Assembly: GCA_030770535.1 (NCBI GenBank)
Contig: JASVEC010000005.1
Coordinates: forward strand, 1,736,001 to 1,800,000
Source of the DNA: Batkoa obscura
Lineage: Eukaryota > Entomophthoromycota > Entomophthoromycetes > Entomophthorales > Batkoaceae
Length of the DNA stretch: 64,000 nucleotides
Reading direction: 5' to 3'
Shown here: positions 1-11,424 of the stretch, one piece after another
Layout of the letters: each line of letters starts with the position of its first letter
How positions within the stretch are numbered: the stretch's first letter is position 1
The notes under the pieces: generated by a model
What the model was told of the DNA's origin: nothing
The model's database searches: none
Seen by the model: the letters and a program-made list of their open reading frames with translations, nothing else
Position numbers and translations under genes: made by a program

Positions 1-2
1 AA

Positions 3-2168
3 ATGGGATTAGATAAGGCTCAAAGCCAAAACACTAGCCTCACTGAACTGGACGCTAACATGAGCCAGAAAACAGAGTTTAAGCAAGAAGATATTGATTT
101 AAGCCAAAAGATTATCCCTGATCAAAAAGACACCCTCACAAACCAAAAAACTAAACATAGCCAAATTTACAATGAAGTGGATGATTTTATTTTCATAGAT
201 AGTACTAGAGGACTAAAGGATGAATTACTAAAATACCCAAAATGGAAGAGGCCAAAAGTTGAAGGTAAATTCCTTCTAAGCAGATAAGATAATTTTAACA
301 TATTTGAAATAGATGTAAAAAAGTATAACTCAGTAGAAAATGCTTCATTAGTAAAAATCAATAATCCAAGTGAGTTTGAGACTGGTTTTGAATACTTTGA
401 TAATCATTTTAATGGAGATTCTGAACTCACTCATGATTTTTATCCTGTACCTCAAGATCAATCAAGTACTCTCCCATTGTATAGCTCAGCCGAATCCAAA
501 ACCTATTTCCTTAGATTTGTACAATCAGCAATGAGTGTTTATAAAGACAACGGCCAGCCAGATACTGAAGAAACCTCCGATCAAAAAAACCTTCAGTTGA
601 TGGAAGAAGTCAAGAAACATATGAAGAAGAGAGAAAAAGAAAAGCGTAAAGCTCTTAGAAAGAACGCAGTAGAAGAGCTGAAGAAAGTAAAAGCAAGCAG
701 AAGTAAAGAGGAGTTAATTAACAAAATGACAGATAAGAATAAAAAAGATATTTTGAACAGGGAAAAAATTGAAAATAACACCAAGAACAAAGGTAAATTA
801 AGGCAAGATCATGACAAAGCTGATATTGGGACTGTAAGTAGTACACGTTTAAGGCAGAGAGAATATGATGAAGGTGGTATTAATACCAAAAATGATGAAA
901 GTATAAAGCAATGGGAGCGTAATATAATAGTCAAAAACATTCAAACCGATACTAATTTAATAAAAGAATATAAATCTAATACAAAACGAACAGCTAATAA
1001 CATAGTATTAATTAATAATGACACAGTCATTCCAGCAAATATGATTGCTGCTTCGAAGCTTAAAACGCCATCTCGCTTAATTGAAAAAGTACAAAAAACT
1101 AATTTAAGTAAAAGTATACTCTATAACAAACAAAGTAACTATGACGAGAACAAACCAATAGCTTCATCTAATCGAAATTTATCTAATATTCGACCAATTT
1201 TAGAATCCAAAGGAAATATAAAGGAACCAATTGCTACTACTAATAATCTGAATATGGACATTCAAGTTATTAGGGGTAATGAAGAATATATTCAAATGAG
1301 ATTAAAAAACAATGATAATAACTCTGAAGTAGATTCTATTGAATATGACCAAATGGAGGCACATTCAGATGCACATGAGGTTAGCACAAATAAACTACCA
1401 ATTACATACAATAATACCAATGTTACTAAAAAGATTCATCAACATAATATACTAAGGAGCGTAAACCTGACACAACCGGGTGATACTCAAAAAGACGCTT
1501 CAGGAAAATCCGAAGCATTAAATAATAAGCTTACGAATATATTCGTGTCTGATTTTAATGATGATACCATTAATACTTTTGAAATAAGAGAAGCGTGTTT
1601 CAAAAGTATGAATAAGAATTCAGAAACAAGGGAAGGTAAAGTTATGGAAAACAAGGATCAGGATGAGAAAGAAGCAAAAGAGAGAAGAGAAAGGGAAGGA
1701 AAGGAAGCTAGAGAAAGAAAGGAAGCTAAAGAAAGAGAAGAAGCAAGGATTAAAGATGCTCAATTGTCGATCCAGATTGGTAAAGAAATATTAATGAAAT
1801 ATTGTACTGATGAAGTAGCTAAAAGAAGGGAACTTAGAAAAGAAAGAGAAAGTAAAAAGAAAAAGCGGAGATTAGAGAAAGAAGCAAAAGAAAAAGAGAA
1901 AGCAAGGATCAAAGATGCTTGGGAATGTATTCAGCTTGGTAAAGAAATACTAATGGATTATGACCGAGAGGCATATGAGGCAGCTAGAAAAATGCCTAGT
2001 AGACGCGAGAGGATTCGTTTAAAAATGGATGAGCTTAATTTGACAAATAGTTTTGACAATGATTTTAACGCAGCTTTAGATGAATTATTTTCATGTGTAG
2101 ATGAAAACAAAGAGAAGAAAACAAAGAGAAGGAGATTAATGGATTATAGTGATGATATACAAAAATAA
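3..2168 (+). CDS. Large charged coiled-coil protein, unknown function (5' end may lie outside window)
   Basis: I do not recognise a family. The best model joins exon 3-264 to 313-2168. The 48-nt intron 265-312 (GTAAAT...AATAG) removes an in-frame stop and keeps phase, giving 705 residues if the ATG at 3 is the true start; the gene could begin upstream of the window. The protein is very rich in Lys, Glu, Asn and Arg. Two long K/E/R heptad-like stretches, one just after the middle of the first third and one in the last quarter, predict coiled coils. A basic KKTKRRR cluster near the C-terminus could be a nuclear signal. The last quarter contains an internal duplication in which ARIKDA...GKEILM appears twice (about 1741-1802 and 1898-1960). 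No signal peptide or membrane segment is visible. Confidence is high that it is coding and low on function. Confidence 0.7.
1738..1960 (+). repeat. Internal duplication in the coiled-coil gene
   Basis: Two copies of a roughly 21-codon unit (ARIKDA then GKEILM plus an aromatic/charged tail) sit about 157 bp apart, separated by a Lys/Glu/Arg-rich linker. The DNA is still clearly alike, so the duplication is either recent or constrained. Confidence 0.75.
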
Positions 2169-2924
2169 GTCTATGTTTAGTATTTTTTAGTTATATATAT
2201 ATTTTAATAAACGTTAATGTAATTTTTAATTTTTTGACCAAGATTATAATCATTTATCATATTCCTCAAATAACAAAAAAACAAAAGTGAATTTAGCATG
2301 ACAAATTAAAGCTAAAATGTTATATAATATACTAAATTATTGTAAATACTATTGATTTAATTTAATACGCTTAGAAAGCCATTTCAAAAATTTAATTTAA
2401 TAAGTTTGCTTTGTTATTCCTACCATAACTTGTACTTGTTTGATTTAATAGTAGCATCCCTTAATAAAATAGATCATCCAATACAATATACTTTAAGCAA
2501 AGTAGGATGGGGTTTTATTAAGTGCTTCTGCTGTGACATTAAATACATAAAATGAATTAATGAAAGTTTTGTAGTTTTTCAATTTGCTTTTTATAGTAAT
2601 AAACTATTTTATTTACCCGTCCTAAACCAAGAATTTAAAAAAAAACAATGATATGTAAATACATAAACAGATTAAATTAAAATAGTGGAGTTAAGCTGCA
2701 CATTAGCTTTCCTTATGGTCATTATTTAAATTTCATATAGTCATTATATAATTCATAATTGATGCTATTTCTAGCTTTGAAAGACTAGATTGGATAACAA
2801 AACCTACGGATCAATTTCAAAAATGGGAGTTTACTAACAATCCAAATTCAAAGCTCAAACTCAAAACATGAACCTAAATATAATTCAAATTCAAATAACT
2901 AGTTTAACAAAAAAGAATACAATA
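2169..2924. other. AT-rich intergenic region
   Basis: No open frame of note and no transposon copy. Near the right edge, at 2854-2873, lies a CTCAAACTCAAAACAT-type motif also found upstream of the metacaspase gene. The 5' control region of the downstream ribosomal-protein gene must lie here. Confidence 0.6.
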
Positions 2925-3443
2925 ATGATGAGTTATTTCAAAGGATTTCAAAGATTAAATTTAACCAGTATACGTAGTAATCAAAGTCGTATATTTCGAG
3001 GATTAGAAGAATTTTTTGAAAACGGCGCAGCCTTACCAAAGGATAAAATAACAACAGGTAAGTTAGAGTGAAATTTAATGGATACCACAAATCTAATTTT
3101 TTTCAGGACGTAGTTGGAGACCAGATGAGTTAAGATTAAAAAGCTTCGAAGACTTACATAAATTATGGTTTGTTAATTTAAAAGAGAAGAATTTGTTGGC
3201 TACTCAAAAAGCAGAAGCTAAGAAATACCAGATTTCGGAAGAATTCTTTTCAAATAAACATCGTTATGTTAAGGTAGGTTTATTATTTCTATGGCGAATA
3301 TGGGTTAATTTTGATTTTAGGTCAGAAAAAATATGGCTAGGATCCTTACTATTTTAAATGAAAGAAGAATTCAATGGGAATTAGCACAAAAAGAAAGCAA
3401 ATACGAAAATAAGTTAGAGGAAAAGAAGGTCGAGAATAATTAA
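2925..3443 (+). CDS. MRPL4: Mitochondrial large-subunit ribosomal protein uL29m (MRPL47 / yeast Mrpl4 family)
   Basis: Exons 2925-3057, 3107-3273 and 3321-3443 join in phase to 140 residues; introns are 49 and 47 nt. The diagnostic uL29m block is present across the first junction: [10 protein letters not shown], then [10 protein letters not shown] and KEKNLLATQ, followed by a basic [12 protein letters not shown] stretch and a Lys/Glu-rich tail. The protein is a structural part of the mitoribosome near the exit tunnel. The N-terminus ([25 protein letters not shown]) is Arg/Ser-rich and lacks acidic residues, as expected of a mitochondrial presequence. Two adjacent ATGs (2925, 2928) make the exact start ambiguous; an upstream in-frame ATG at 2868 is less likely because it would precede the presequence. 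Confidence 0.88.
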
Positions 3444-3925
3444 AAAATAATAGATGATTATAGTTCAAATATCAGTTTAAATTTGGATTTTAAGTATTAT
3501 TCGTAATTTATGTTTTTTTTCATTTGTTTAAGATGCTTGACTATTTTTGAATAATTTTCAAGTTAAGGAGATTATTGACAAGTAGATTCATCAGCTTTAC
3601 ACAAACATTAGTAACGACCATCTAGTTTAACAATGTGTTGTATTATGTTTAACTATAGGTGATACCATTTATAAATATAATTCTTAATTAGTATATTATT
3701 AACTTCGAGTAAAGCCCACTTTTTATAACAGTTTTTATAATTTAATGGTTTGATAGTTTTTTATATCCTACTTATCATAGTATATTAATAAAAAACAAAA
3801 TAAAAATAAATGTTGTTACCAACATTTATTGAAAATTTAAATCCATTATTTGAGTGTAATATTATAAAATGGAAACCAGTGTTACTACTATCGCTATTGT
3901 CAATTTATAGCTATATATCATTTAT

Positions 3926-3938
3926 TTCTAGAAACTTC
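3926..3938 (+). promoter_or_regulatory. Heat-shock element upstream of AHA1
   Basis: TTCTAGAAACTTC fits the Hsf1 consensus nTTCnnGAAnnTTCn exactly over three 5-bp units. It lies 221 bp before the AHA1 ATG. Yeast AHA1 is a known Hsf1 target, so placement and function agree. Confidence 0.65.
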
Positions 3939-3993
3939 TTATAATATCTTCATTATACTTAAATTAGAATAAAAATCTTAATAATGCAATCGG

Positions 3994-4036
3994 CCAATGA
4001 TATGTATAATGGAATTAAAATAAAAGCAATGATTGG
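3994..4036. promoter_or_regulatory. Pair of CCAAT boxes (one per strand) upstream of AHA1
   Basis: CCAAT at 3994-3998 and ATTGG at 4032-4036, 123-165 bp before the ATG. Similar boxes precede the WHI2-like and ArfGAP genes. They are candidate HAP/NF-Y sites; short motif, so moderate support. Confidence 0.4.
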
Positions 4037-4158
4037 ATAAATAAATTAAAATAAACTAAAGTATGAAATTGGACTATAAAAATACAATGAAAAAATCAAA
4101 TTTTAAATTGATTAAAATAAAAAAGTTACACTTGCATTCATACTAATAAACAATAAAA

Positions 4159-5425
4159 ATGTCGAACTGGAAGAATGTTAATAACTGGTAATTGATAGAA
4201 TACTATTATGCTATTTAGATATTAATTTAATATTCAAATTAGGCATTGGTAATTTGACTTTATATAATCTACCAAAAACTTATAAAAATAATAAAGGACT
4301 GAAAAAAACTGCTTGCCTTGGGCAACTAACTATTTGACTGAAAAATTAAAGGGGCTAACTGCAGAAAGAGACTCATATTCAGTTGAAATCGATAATGTCG
4401 ATTCAATTACTGGAGATGTTAACTTGAATCAAAGAAAAGGAAAGATTATTACTTTGTATGATGTTGTAATTAAATTAAAATGGACAGGTAATTGCTGTTA
4501 TTTCTAGAAAGAATGCCTAATAAAAATAGGTGTTTTGCCTTCTGGCGAAAAAGCAAAAGGTCATATTAGTGTACCAGAAGTCGCCCATGATACTGATGAA
4601 GATGATTTTGTATTTGAAGTCAGTATTGATAATGATACCAGAGAAAAAGATGCATTTAGAAATATTATAAGAACTTCATTAAAGGAGCAAATGATCAAAG
4701 TATTTTTAAGCTTCCCTAAGGATTTAGTTGAGCATCACTCAAAAGATGTTTATATACCAAAAGAATTATTAGGTACTCCTGCACCAGTAAATACGACCGG
4801 TATTACTAATGTGCAAGTGTTAAACGAAAAGAGTGTTAAAGATACAGTGGTTGCTTCAGTTACTAAAGGAGAGCCTAAAAAGGTTAATACAACTACTTTA
4901 AATGATACTATCGAGTTTGTTACATCAGCAGCACAATTGTACGCTGCATTAACAGATTCCACTTTAATGTCCATTTGGTCTCGTTCTGATGTACAATTCG
5001 GTAAAGAAAAAGGGGCACCATTTAGATTATTTGGTGGTAATATATCGGGTGAATTAATAGAATTAGTAAATATTTAAGTCTGTTTTTGATAAGCCAAAGC
5101 TAATAATTATTACAGCAAGAAAATAAAAAGATTCAACTTAAATGGCGTTCCAATTTATGGCCTGAAAGTAAGTTAATATTTTTGTTATTTTAACATTTTA
5201 TTTACTGTTAGGCCATTATTCCATTGTCACTATTGAGTTAGAAGAATTGTCTGGATCTGTAAATTTAATTTTAAAACAAGAAGGTGTTCCAGTTGGACAA
5301 GAAGATATTACTAGAGATAATTGGAACCGTTTTTATTGGAATAGCATTAAGTCCACCTTTGGGTAAATTTAGTTTATTTATTTTTAATTATCTTACTTAC
5401 TTTTAGTTATGGGGCTTCCTTATAA
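4159..5425 (+). CDS. AHA1: Activator of Hsp90 ATPase (AHA1)
   Basis: A cytosolic co-chaperone that binds Hsp90 and stimulates its ATPase. Seven exons (4159-4187, 4243-4248, 4297-4487, 4530-5065, 5116-5167, 5212-5362, 5407-5425) join in phase to 327 residues, the usual length. The N-terminal Aha1_N domain starts NVNNWHWTEKNCLPW and continues with LNQRKGK and KLKWTG. The C-terminal AHSA1 (START-like) domain has the typical FGGNISGELIEL, LKWRSNLWPESHYS, GVPVGQEDITRDNW and YYWNSIK-like (FYWNSIKSTFG) blocks. Exon 2 is only 6 nt (GCATTG) and supplies the conserved His-Trp of NNWHW; skipping it leaves the frame intact but deletes the motif. A heat-shock element lies 221 bp upstream. Confidence 0.95.
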
Positions 5426-5655
5426 ATCTCACTTGAATAAAATGATTCTTTTATTTTTTATGTATTATTTAATTATTGATCTTTTTTTATTGATTTTATT
5501 TTTATTTGATTTCATAATATTTGACTATAAAACTTTAATTCAGCTCCCATAAAGAGATTGTATCCAATAAAATTGATTGAAAAAGCAATATTCTATAATA
5601 AGAAAATGACTTAAAAACATCATCACTTTGCTTTTTTCTAATAAGATAATCAAAG

Positions 5656-7200
5656 ATGAGTTTATGGGTAGACAAATATCGGCCAGACAGTATAGCCAAA
5701 CTTAGTTACCATGAGGACTTGACTGGACAACTTAAGAAGCTAGTAAATCAAAAATATAAAAAATTAAGAAAGATAGTTAACTATATTCTAGTCTGAAGTT
5801 GAGGAAGTTCCTCATTTGTTAGTTTATGGACCTTCAGGGGCAGGAAAAAAGACTAGGATCCATGCTTTGCTAAAAGGGATTTTCGGTGATGGAGTTGAAA
5901 AGGTAGAGGATTTAAATTAAAATGGAGTGTTTTACTTACTTGACTATTAGATTCATATCGATATGCGTCAATTTACAACGCCATCAAATCGAAAAATTGA
6001 TATAAGTATAGTATCCAGTAACTTTCATATGGAGTTGAATCCAAGGTAAAATTGTTTCTATTTTAGTTATTGTATGATTGATTCAGTTTTTTATAGTGAT
6101 GTTGGAAACCAAGATCGATTTGTTATTCAAACTGTGATTAAAGAAATTGCACAAACTCAACAGATAGATTCAAACTCAAAAAGGAAATTCAAAGGTAAGA
6201 AAAAAATAGAAAAAAATAGAAAAAAAGATAAACTAAAATTATTTTAGTCATTGTAATCTCCGAAGCAGAGTCGCTATCTAAACCAGCTCAACAAGCTTTA
6301 CGTAGAACCATGGAAAAATACATGTCTAACCTGAGAATTATTTTGTGTTGTAATAATACAACAAATATCATATCCCCAATAAGAAGTCGTTGTTTATTAT
6401 TAAGAGTTCCAGCACCTACTGAAGAGCAGGTAATTATTTATTTATCAGTAGGATTATAAATTAATCTTTTAGATTATTAATATCCTTAATGATTTATCTA
6501 GAAAAGAAGTGTTTGATTTACCACCACAATTTGCCAAGAATTTGGTTGCTATGTCTGATCGTAACTTGAGAAAAGCTATACTTATTTTGGAGGCAACTTT
6601 GTCCCAAACGTAACTATTTTTACTATGAACTTTGATTATAACGATAAACAATTATTAGTTATCCAGTAAATCCATCAACACCTATTCCTATTCCAGATTG
6701 GGAGCTTTATATTAAAAATATTGCGAATAATATAATTAAAAATCAAACAGCTCTAACGTAAGTAATGTTTTATCATGAATACTGTAAAATTTATTATCTT
6801 TAGATTGATTAATTGTCGTACAATGTACTATGAATTATTAGCAAGGTGTATTCCACCTGCAACGATCCTTAAAGTAGGTTTATTTTTAAATTCGCTTATT
6901 AAGTTATAACATTTTCTATTCAGCAATTAACCATTGAGCTATTCAATCAAGTGCCAGATAGCTTTAAGTTGACTTTATTAAAAGAAGCCACTATATTTGT
7001 AAGTTCTATGGGAATTATTTATTGCGAATTTTAACTTCTTCTGCTAGGACTTACGTATAAAAGAAGGCCAAAAATACATTGTTCATTTGGAGGGATTTAC
7101 TGCTAAATTTATGAGTTTATACAAAAGGTAATATTTTTATGATGATATACACTTTTAACACTATTCACTCTATAGATTCCAAATTGAGCTTCTTAAATAA
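5656..7200 (+). CDS. RFC5: Replication factor C small subunit (human RFC3 / yeast Rfc5 orthologue)
   Basis: A subunit of the pentameric AAA+ clamp loader that opens PCNA in the nucleus. The protein begins [10 protein letters not shown], followed by [11 protein letters not shown] (Walker A; the GKKT form is typical of this subunit) and ISEAESLS in the Walker B position, where the degenerate acid box (human TEVD) identifies RFC3/Rfc5 rather than RFC2/4. [12 protein letters not shown] and the SRC motif in [19 protein letters not shown] sequence follow. The C-terminal collar reads [16 protein letters not shown] count ten introns of roughly 41-60 nt; all junctions keep phase and the model ends with TAA at 7198-7200. 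About 345 residues. The gene appears intact. Confidence 0.93.
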
Positions 7201-7346
7201 AAAACCGTATTTTAAGCATGAGTTCTTTAAATTATATTTTTTAGCTTTTTATGCCTACATAAGTTGTTATAAACACTCGCTTTTTAATCAAATGTAATAC
7301 AATCCTTAAAAAGTCTGCACATTTTTGAAGAGGTGATATGGGTTGT

Positions 7347-7527
7347 TAAGTTTGCTGAAAGGTATTAAAAGTTAAATAAAAATATATGGGAGTGTTTTTT
7401 TTGACTTCATTATTTTTTCCATTTTTCAAGCGCTATTTAAGCGGAAAATTTGTTAGTAAAATTCTTAAACACAAAAATACATCTCCATATATTTTTATTT
7501 GACTTTTAAGACCTTTTAGCAAACTTA
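7347..7527. repeat. Inverted repeat (arms about 40 bp) enclosing miniature element copy 1
   Basis: The left arm 7347-7386 (TAAGTTTGCTGAAAGGT...) and right arm 7488-7527 are reverse complements with only about three mismatches. They flank the transposon copy directly. No other copy in the window has such arms, so either the element landed in the loop of a palindrome or a longer terminal repeat version exists. Confidence 0.75.
7384..7490 (-). mobile_element. Miniature inverted-repeat element, copy 1
   Basis: Reverse-oriented copy running from ATATGGGAGTG to CATCTCCATAT. Internal block AAGCGCTATTTAAGCGG and the TTAGTAAAATTCTTAAACAC block match the family consensus closely, so it is among the less decayed copies. 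Confidence 0.85.
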
Positions 7528-8196
7528 ATGATCTATGTTTTACTAAACAGTACCAAGGTCAAGTACACTCAAGTTTTATAAAATCTTATACTTGAGTTCA
7601 AGACAATTTTGCTGGAAGTTTTTATATTATAATTGTAGCTTAACAATATCAGTAATTTAGTGTGATATTTGCTGTACTAACTACCAACCCAATACTTAAG
7701 CTTGACTGACTTAACTATTTAGGTACTAAGATGTGAGATTTAATCTCCACAAGATGTTGACACCGACTTGATTTACTTAAAACCCTGAGGTTAAATGGCC
7801 AGTAACACGATAACTTGTGTTGGCATATTTGCCGCACAAACTTCCTAAAATAGGAAATGTCTTACCTTAAATTTTGTAGCTTTTTCGCTTTTGTGGGATT
7901 CTGGTGTAATTTGACAATTTTAATTCTTTAGATCAATATTGTTTTAAAGTCACTATTTATATTGTATAAAGCTTCTTGAGTGCTAAAGTAAATAAATAAA
8001 ACCTGTGCTTAATTTACTATGTATAATAAATCTAGTTACTAGATTACCAAGCTTAGCTCTTGAAAAATATCATATAAATATGAACTTGAATGAGATTGGA
8101 TGGGAGTTAAACTTGAGTATGGTTGGTTAAAATAGAATAAAAGTGACCATTTAGCCAAAGCTTAGAGTTTGGAAAAATCTATTATTCAAATTTTGT

Positions 8197-8228
8197 AGTT
8201 TTTAGTTTTTAGTTTTTAGTTTTTAGTT
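8197..8228 (+). repeat. Tandem repeat (AGTTTTT)x4
   Basis: Four exact 7-bp units plus a partial one, ending 11 nt before the BRO1 ATG and therefore probably inside its 5' leader. Confidence 0.8.
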
Positions 8229-8239
8229 AAAAAATAACG

Positions 8240-11200
8240 ATGAGTCAATGCACTTTACTACACGTACCTTTGAAAACAACAGAGGAGGTGGATTGGATAG
8301 CGCCTCTTAGAAAATATATTGAGTCGGTATATATGGATGAAGCCGACAAATACAGTGAGGAGTTGCATACTTTTAATCGAATTCGACAAGATATGCGAGG
8401 GGCTGGAGTAGATAATACAGGGAGGGATCTTTTGTACAGATATTTTGGCCAGTTAGATTTATTAGAGTTACGCTTTCAAGTAGACGAAAACAATGTAAAA
8501 ATTAATTTCCCATGGTAACTTTTGTATAAAGAATGTAGAATAAAATCTAATAGTTTTTTAGGAATGATGCTTTTACTCAGAAAAAAATTTCTCAACATTC
8601 TTTGGCATATGAAAAGGCATGTGTTATATTTAATATTGCTGCTCTTTTATCAAACATTGCTTCGAGCCAAAATAGGTTTGAAGTACAAGGGCTAAAAACA
8701 GCTTATCACAATTTTCAATTATCAGCAGGGATCTTTACTTATATCAACGAAAATTTTTTGCATGCTCCATCTTCTGATTTGAATCGAGAAATCATTAAGG
8801 TATTAATCCAATTTATGTTAGCTCAAGCTCAAGAATGCTTTCTAGAGAAATGTATTACTGAAAAGAAAAAGAACACACTGATTGCAAAGTTAGCTTCACA
8901 ATTAAACTATTTATATACTAACATCGTAGATGCTCTTACAGAATCTTTACCAAAAAAGCTATTTCCTCAAAGCATGTCTTTATTAGCAAAGGTATATTAT
9001 TTTACATTTTTATAGACAGTTACTAACATCTTATAGACAAAAATCAAACTTTATTCTTCAGTTGCTCAGTTTAATAAAGCTAAGTCTTTAGAAGACGAAG
9101 GTGAATATGGTGAAGCGGTTTCTAGGTTTACTTTAGCAGAAGAATTGGCAAAGGAAGCAATGACATGTACTTATAATTTATCTAGAGTTATTGGGACTTC
9201 AAATTCTATCTTTCCATTAGATGCAGCTAAAGCATTAGACGTAATTACTAAGCGCAATCATGACGAATATTTACATAAAATGGAAAATGCAGTCAAAGAA
9301 AACGATATGATTTATCATCATCCAGTTATTAATCATGATGTATTAGTTCCAATCGATAAGTTACCGGCTAGTAAAATTATACCTTTTTCTCAGTTGTATA
9401 ATCCAGGCGACTTGCCCAGAGTCATTGGACATGATTTGTTCCGCAAATTGATACCATTATCTGTACACGAATCAGCTTCGTTATATTCTGAAGAAATGGC
9501 AAAGTTAGTAAGATTGGAAACAGAGAGAATTGATGTTGCTGATTCGGAGCTTGAAGCTTCCTTATCTTATATGAGTCTACCAGATTGTTTGACTCGATTC
9601 AAAAAAGAAGACAACAATTTAATCCATACTGTAATTATACCCCCAGAAGAAATTATTAAGCTCAATAATGAGATTTATCAAAAAGAACAAAATGGTAAAA
9701 GTATACAATCCTTACTTTCATCATTACCAAAAGCAAATAAAGAACTCAGACAGGTTTTGGAAGAATGCAGTTCGATTTTAGACATGGAACTTAGAAATGG
9801 GGAGAATTTAAGAGCTAAATTTCAAGATTTGTGGACCCAAGATCCATCTAGTACAGCAGCTAGTGGCATTCGGCAAGAAATCAGGGTCAATAGGGAATTA
9901 TTAGAAAAGGCAATTGAATCAGATAATTTAATGTTTTCAAAATTTAATTCAAATAAAGAGGATCTTTTAATAATTAAAAGTGACCCTTCACAAGACCGAT
10001 TAGGCCAAATATATGCTGAAATTATTACTGCTGCATCTACAAAGAATTCAATGTCTGGATTAACGGAATCTCTAGTTGACCTTGATAAAGAAGATTTCTT
10101 ATCTAATTCAGTAACACTTGTTTATGAGTTAATAGATAAGCTAAAAGGGCTTAAAAGAGAAAGAAAAGAAGTTTTACATGATTTGAAAGAACAAGTAAAA
10201 AATGATGATATTTCATCTTTACTCATTTTAAATAAGAAATCAGTTTCAGTTGAACCTCAATTATTTGCTAATGAACTTGAGAAATACCGAAGCCACCAGG
10301 ATCGAATTACCACCACCATTCATCATCAACAAACGGCACTCCAAGAAATTACTGAGCATATGAAAAAGCTGATGGATAATGACGAAAGCAAGAAGATAAA
10401 TAAGGGATGGAATATGATAGACAATGTACGCGACAACCTTAATCTTAGGTTTAAAAAAGTAGCTGATTTATTTTATGAAATTCATTCCAATTCGAGTGAT
10501 GGTCAAAGCTTTTACAACGATGTCAAGCCTGTTGTACATAATTTACTTGGACGCGTAAAAAGATTTGACGAAGAAAGAAGGATAGAAAGAGAAAATATTC
10601 AAAGAGAAATTGAAAAGGGAAAACAAAACTTAAATTATGAACTTTTACAATCTCATTTACAAAAGTATGAAAACTCTTCCCTAAGCTCGCATTCAAGTTC
10701 AAATCAGATAGATAATGAATTATCAAATAGAATGAGTAACATTCGATTAAATGAATATAATCAGAGCGTTCCAACTGTTAACTATAATAGCCATGTATCT
10801 CTACTTGCTCAGCCAAACTTACAGCATACTCAAATGAGTTCCAATGATTCAAATTACAATAGTTTATCACGTCATGCACAAGAGCAGAATTATTATATTG
10901 ATACACCTAAGAATGTACCACCGCAACAAAATTATTCACCTAATTATAATTACAACCAGCCTCCCCCACAGCAGCCTCAGTATCATAGCCAACAGTATTT
11001 ACCGCAACAACACTTACAGCAACCACCTCGAGAGCCATCTTACCCACTTTTAAATCAAAGCCATTCACTCCCTAACAATTCCTCAAGCCAATATCATCAA
11101 CTACCAAGTCAACAACTTTCATCCTATCAATATCCTCTTAAAGCAACCTGTCAGCCACAGGGTGGATATCAACCTCCACACAATTCAACCCATTATGCAG

Positions 11201-11424
11201 TCAATACTCAATTGCAAGACCCTTATGCTTACAGTCCAAATCCTTACTCTTCTAAACCAGACTTACTATCGGGTGACGCACCCATACCATCGAATTATCA
11301 AACAAATCAAGGTTACCAAACTCAATCTATGCCATCTAATAATCAAGGGCATCAAGCCCGTTATCCTAATTCAAACCCTAGTGCACCTCCAATCCCCCCA
11401 AATCCATATAATTATAGGAATTAA
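8240..11424 (+). CDS. BRO1: BRO1/ALIX-family ESCRT adaptor
   Basis: An endosomal adaptor that binds ESCRT-III and links it to cargo deubiquitination. Exons 8240-8514, 8562-8991 and 9037-11424 join in phase to 1030 residues; the second intron carries an exact TACTAAC. The BRO1 domain spans about residues 1-380 (QLDLLELRF, FPWNDAFTQKK, HSLAYEKACVIFNIAALLS, YINENFLHAPSSDL, LAQAQECFLEK). A helical V-shaped ALIX_LYPXL_bind region follows to about residue 740, then a roughly 260-residue Gln/Pro/Tyr/Asn-rich tail. The tail ends NPSAPPIPPNPYNYRN, which includes PSAP, the classic TSG101/Vps23-binding late-domain motif. Sequence and the long Pro-rich tail fit Bro1/ALIX better than the pH-signalling paralogue Rim20/PalA, although the paralogue cannot be fully excluded. 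Confidence 0.88.

Larger units (their letters stand above)
3444..4158. other. Intergenic region with AHA1 promoter
   Basis: AT-rich; no coding frame seen. It holds a perfect three-unit heat-shock element and two CCAAT boxes (listed separately), all placed for the downstream AHA1 gene. Confidence 0.6.
7201..8239. other. Intergenic region holding a nested inverted-repeat/transposon structure
   Basis: Contains miniature element copy 1 inside a 40-bp inverted repeat (7347-7527). From 7530 to 8190 I see only AT-rich sequence with a weak hairpin near 7569-7597, then a 7-bp tandem repeat just before BRO1. Confidence 0.6.

Noticed and set aside
265-312. In-frame stop at 285-287 in the first gene, suggesting two genes or a broken gene
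   Set aside because: A normal 48-nt intron (265-312) with GT/AG ends removes it and preserves the frame.
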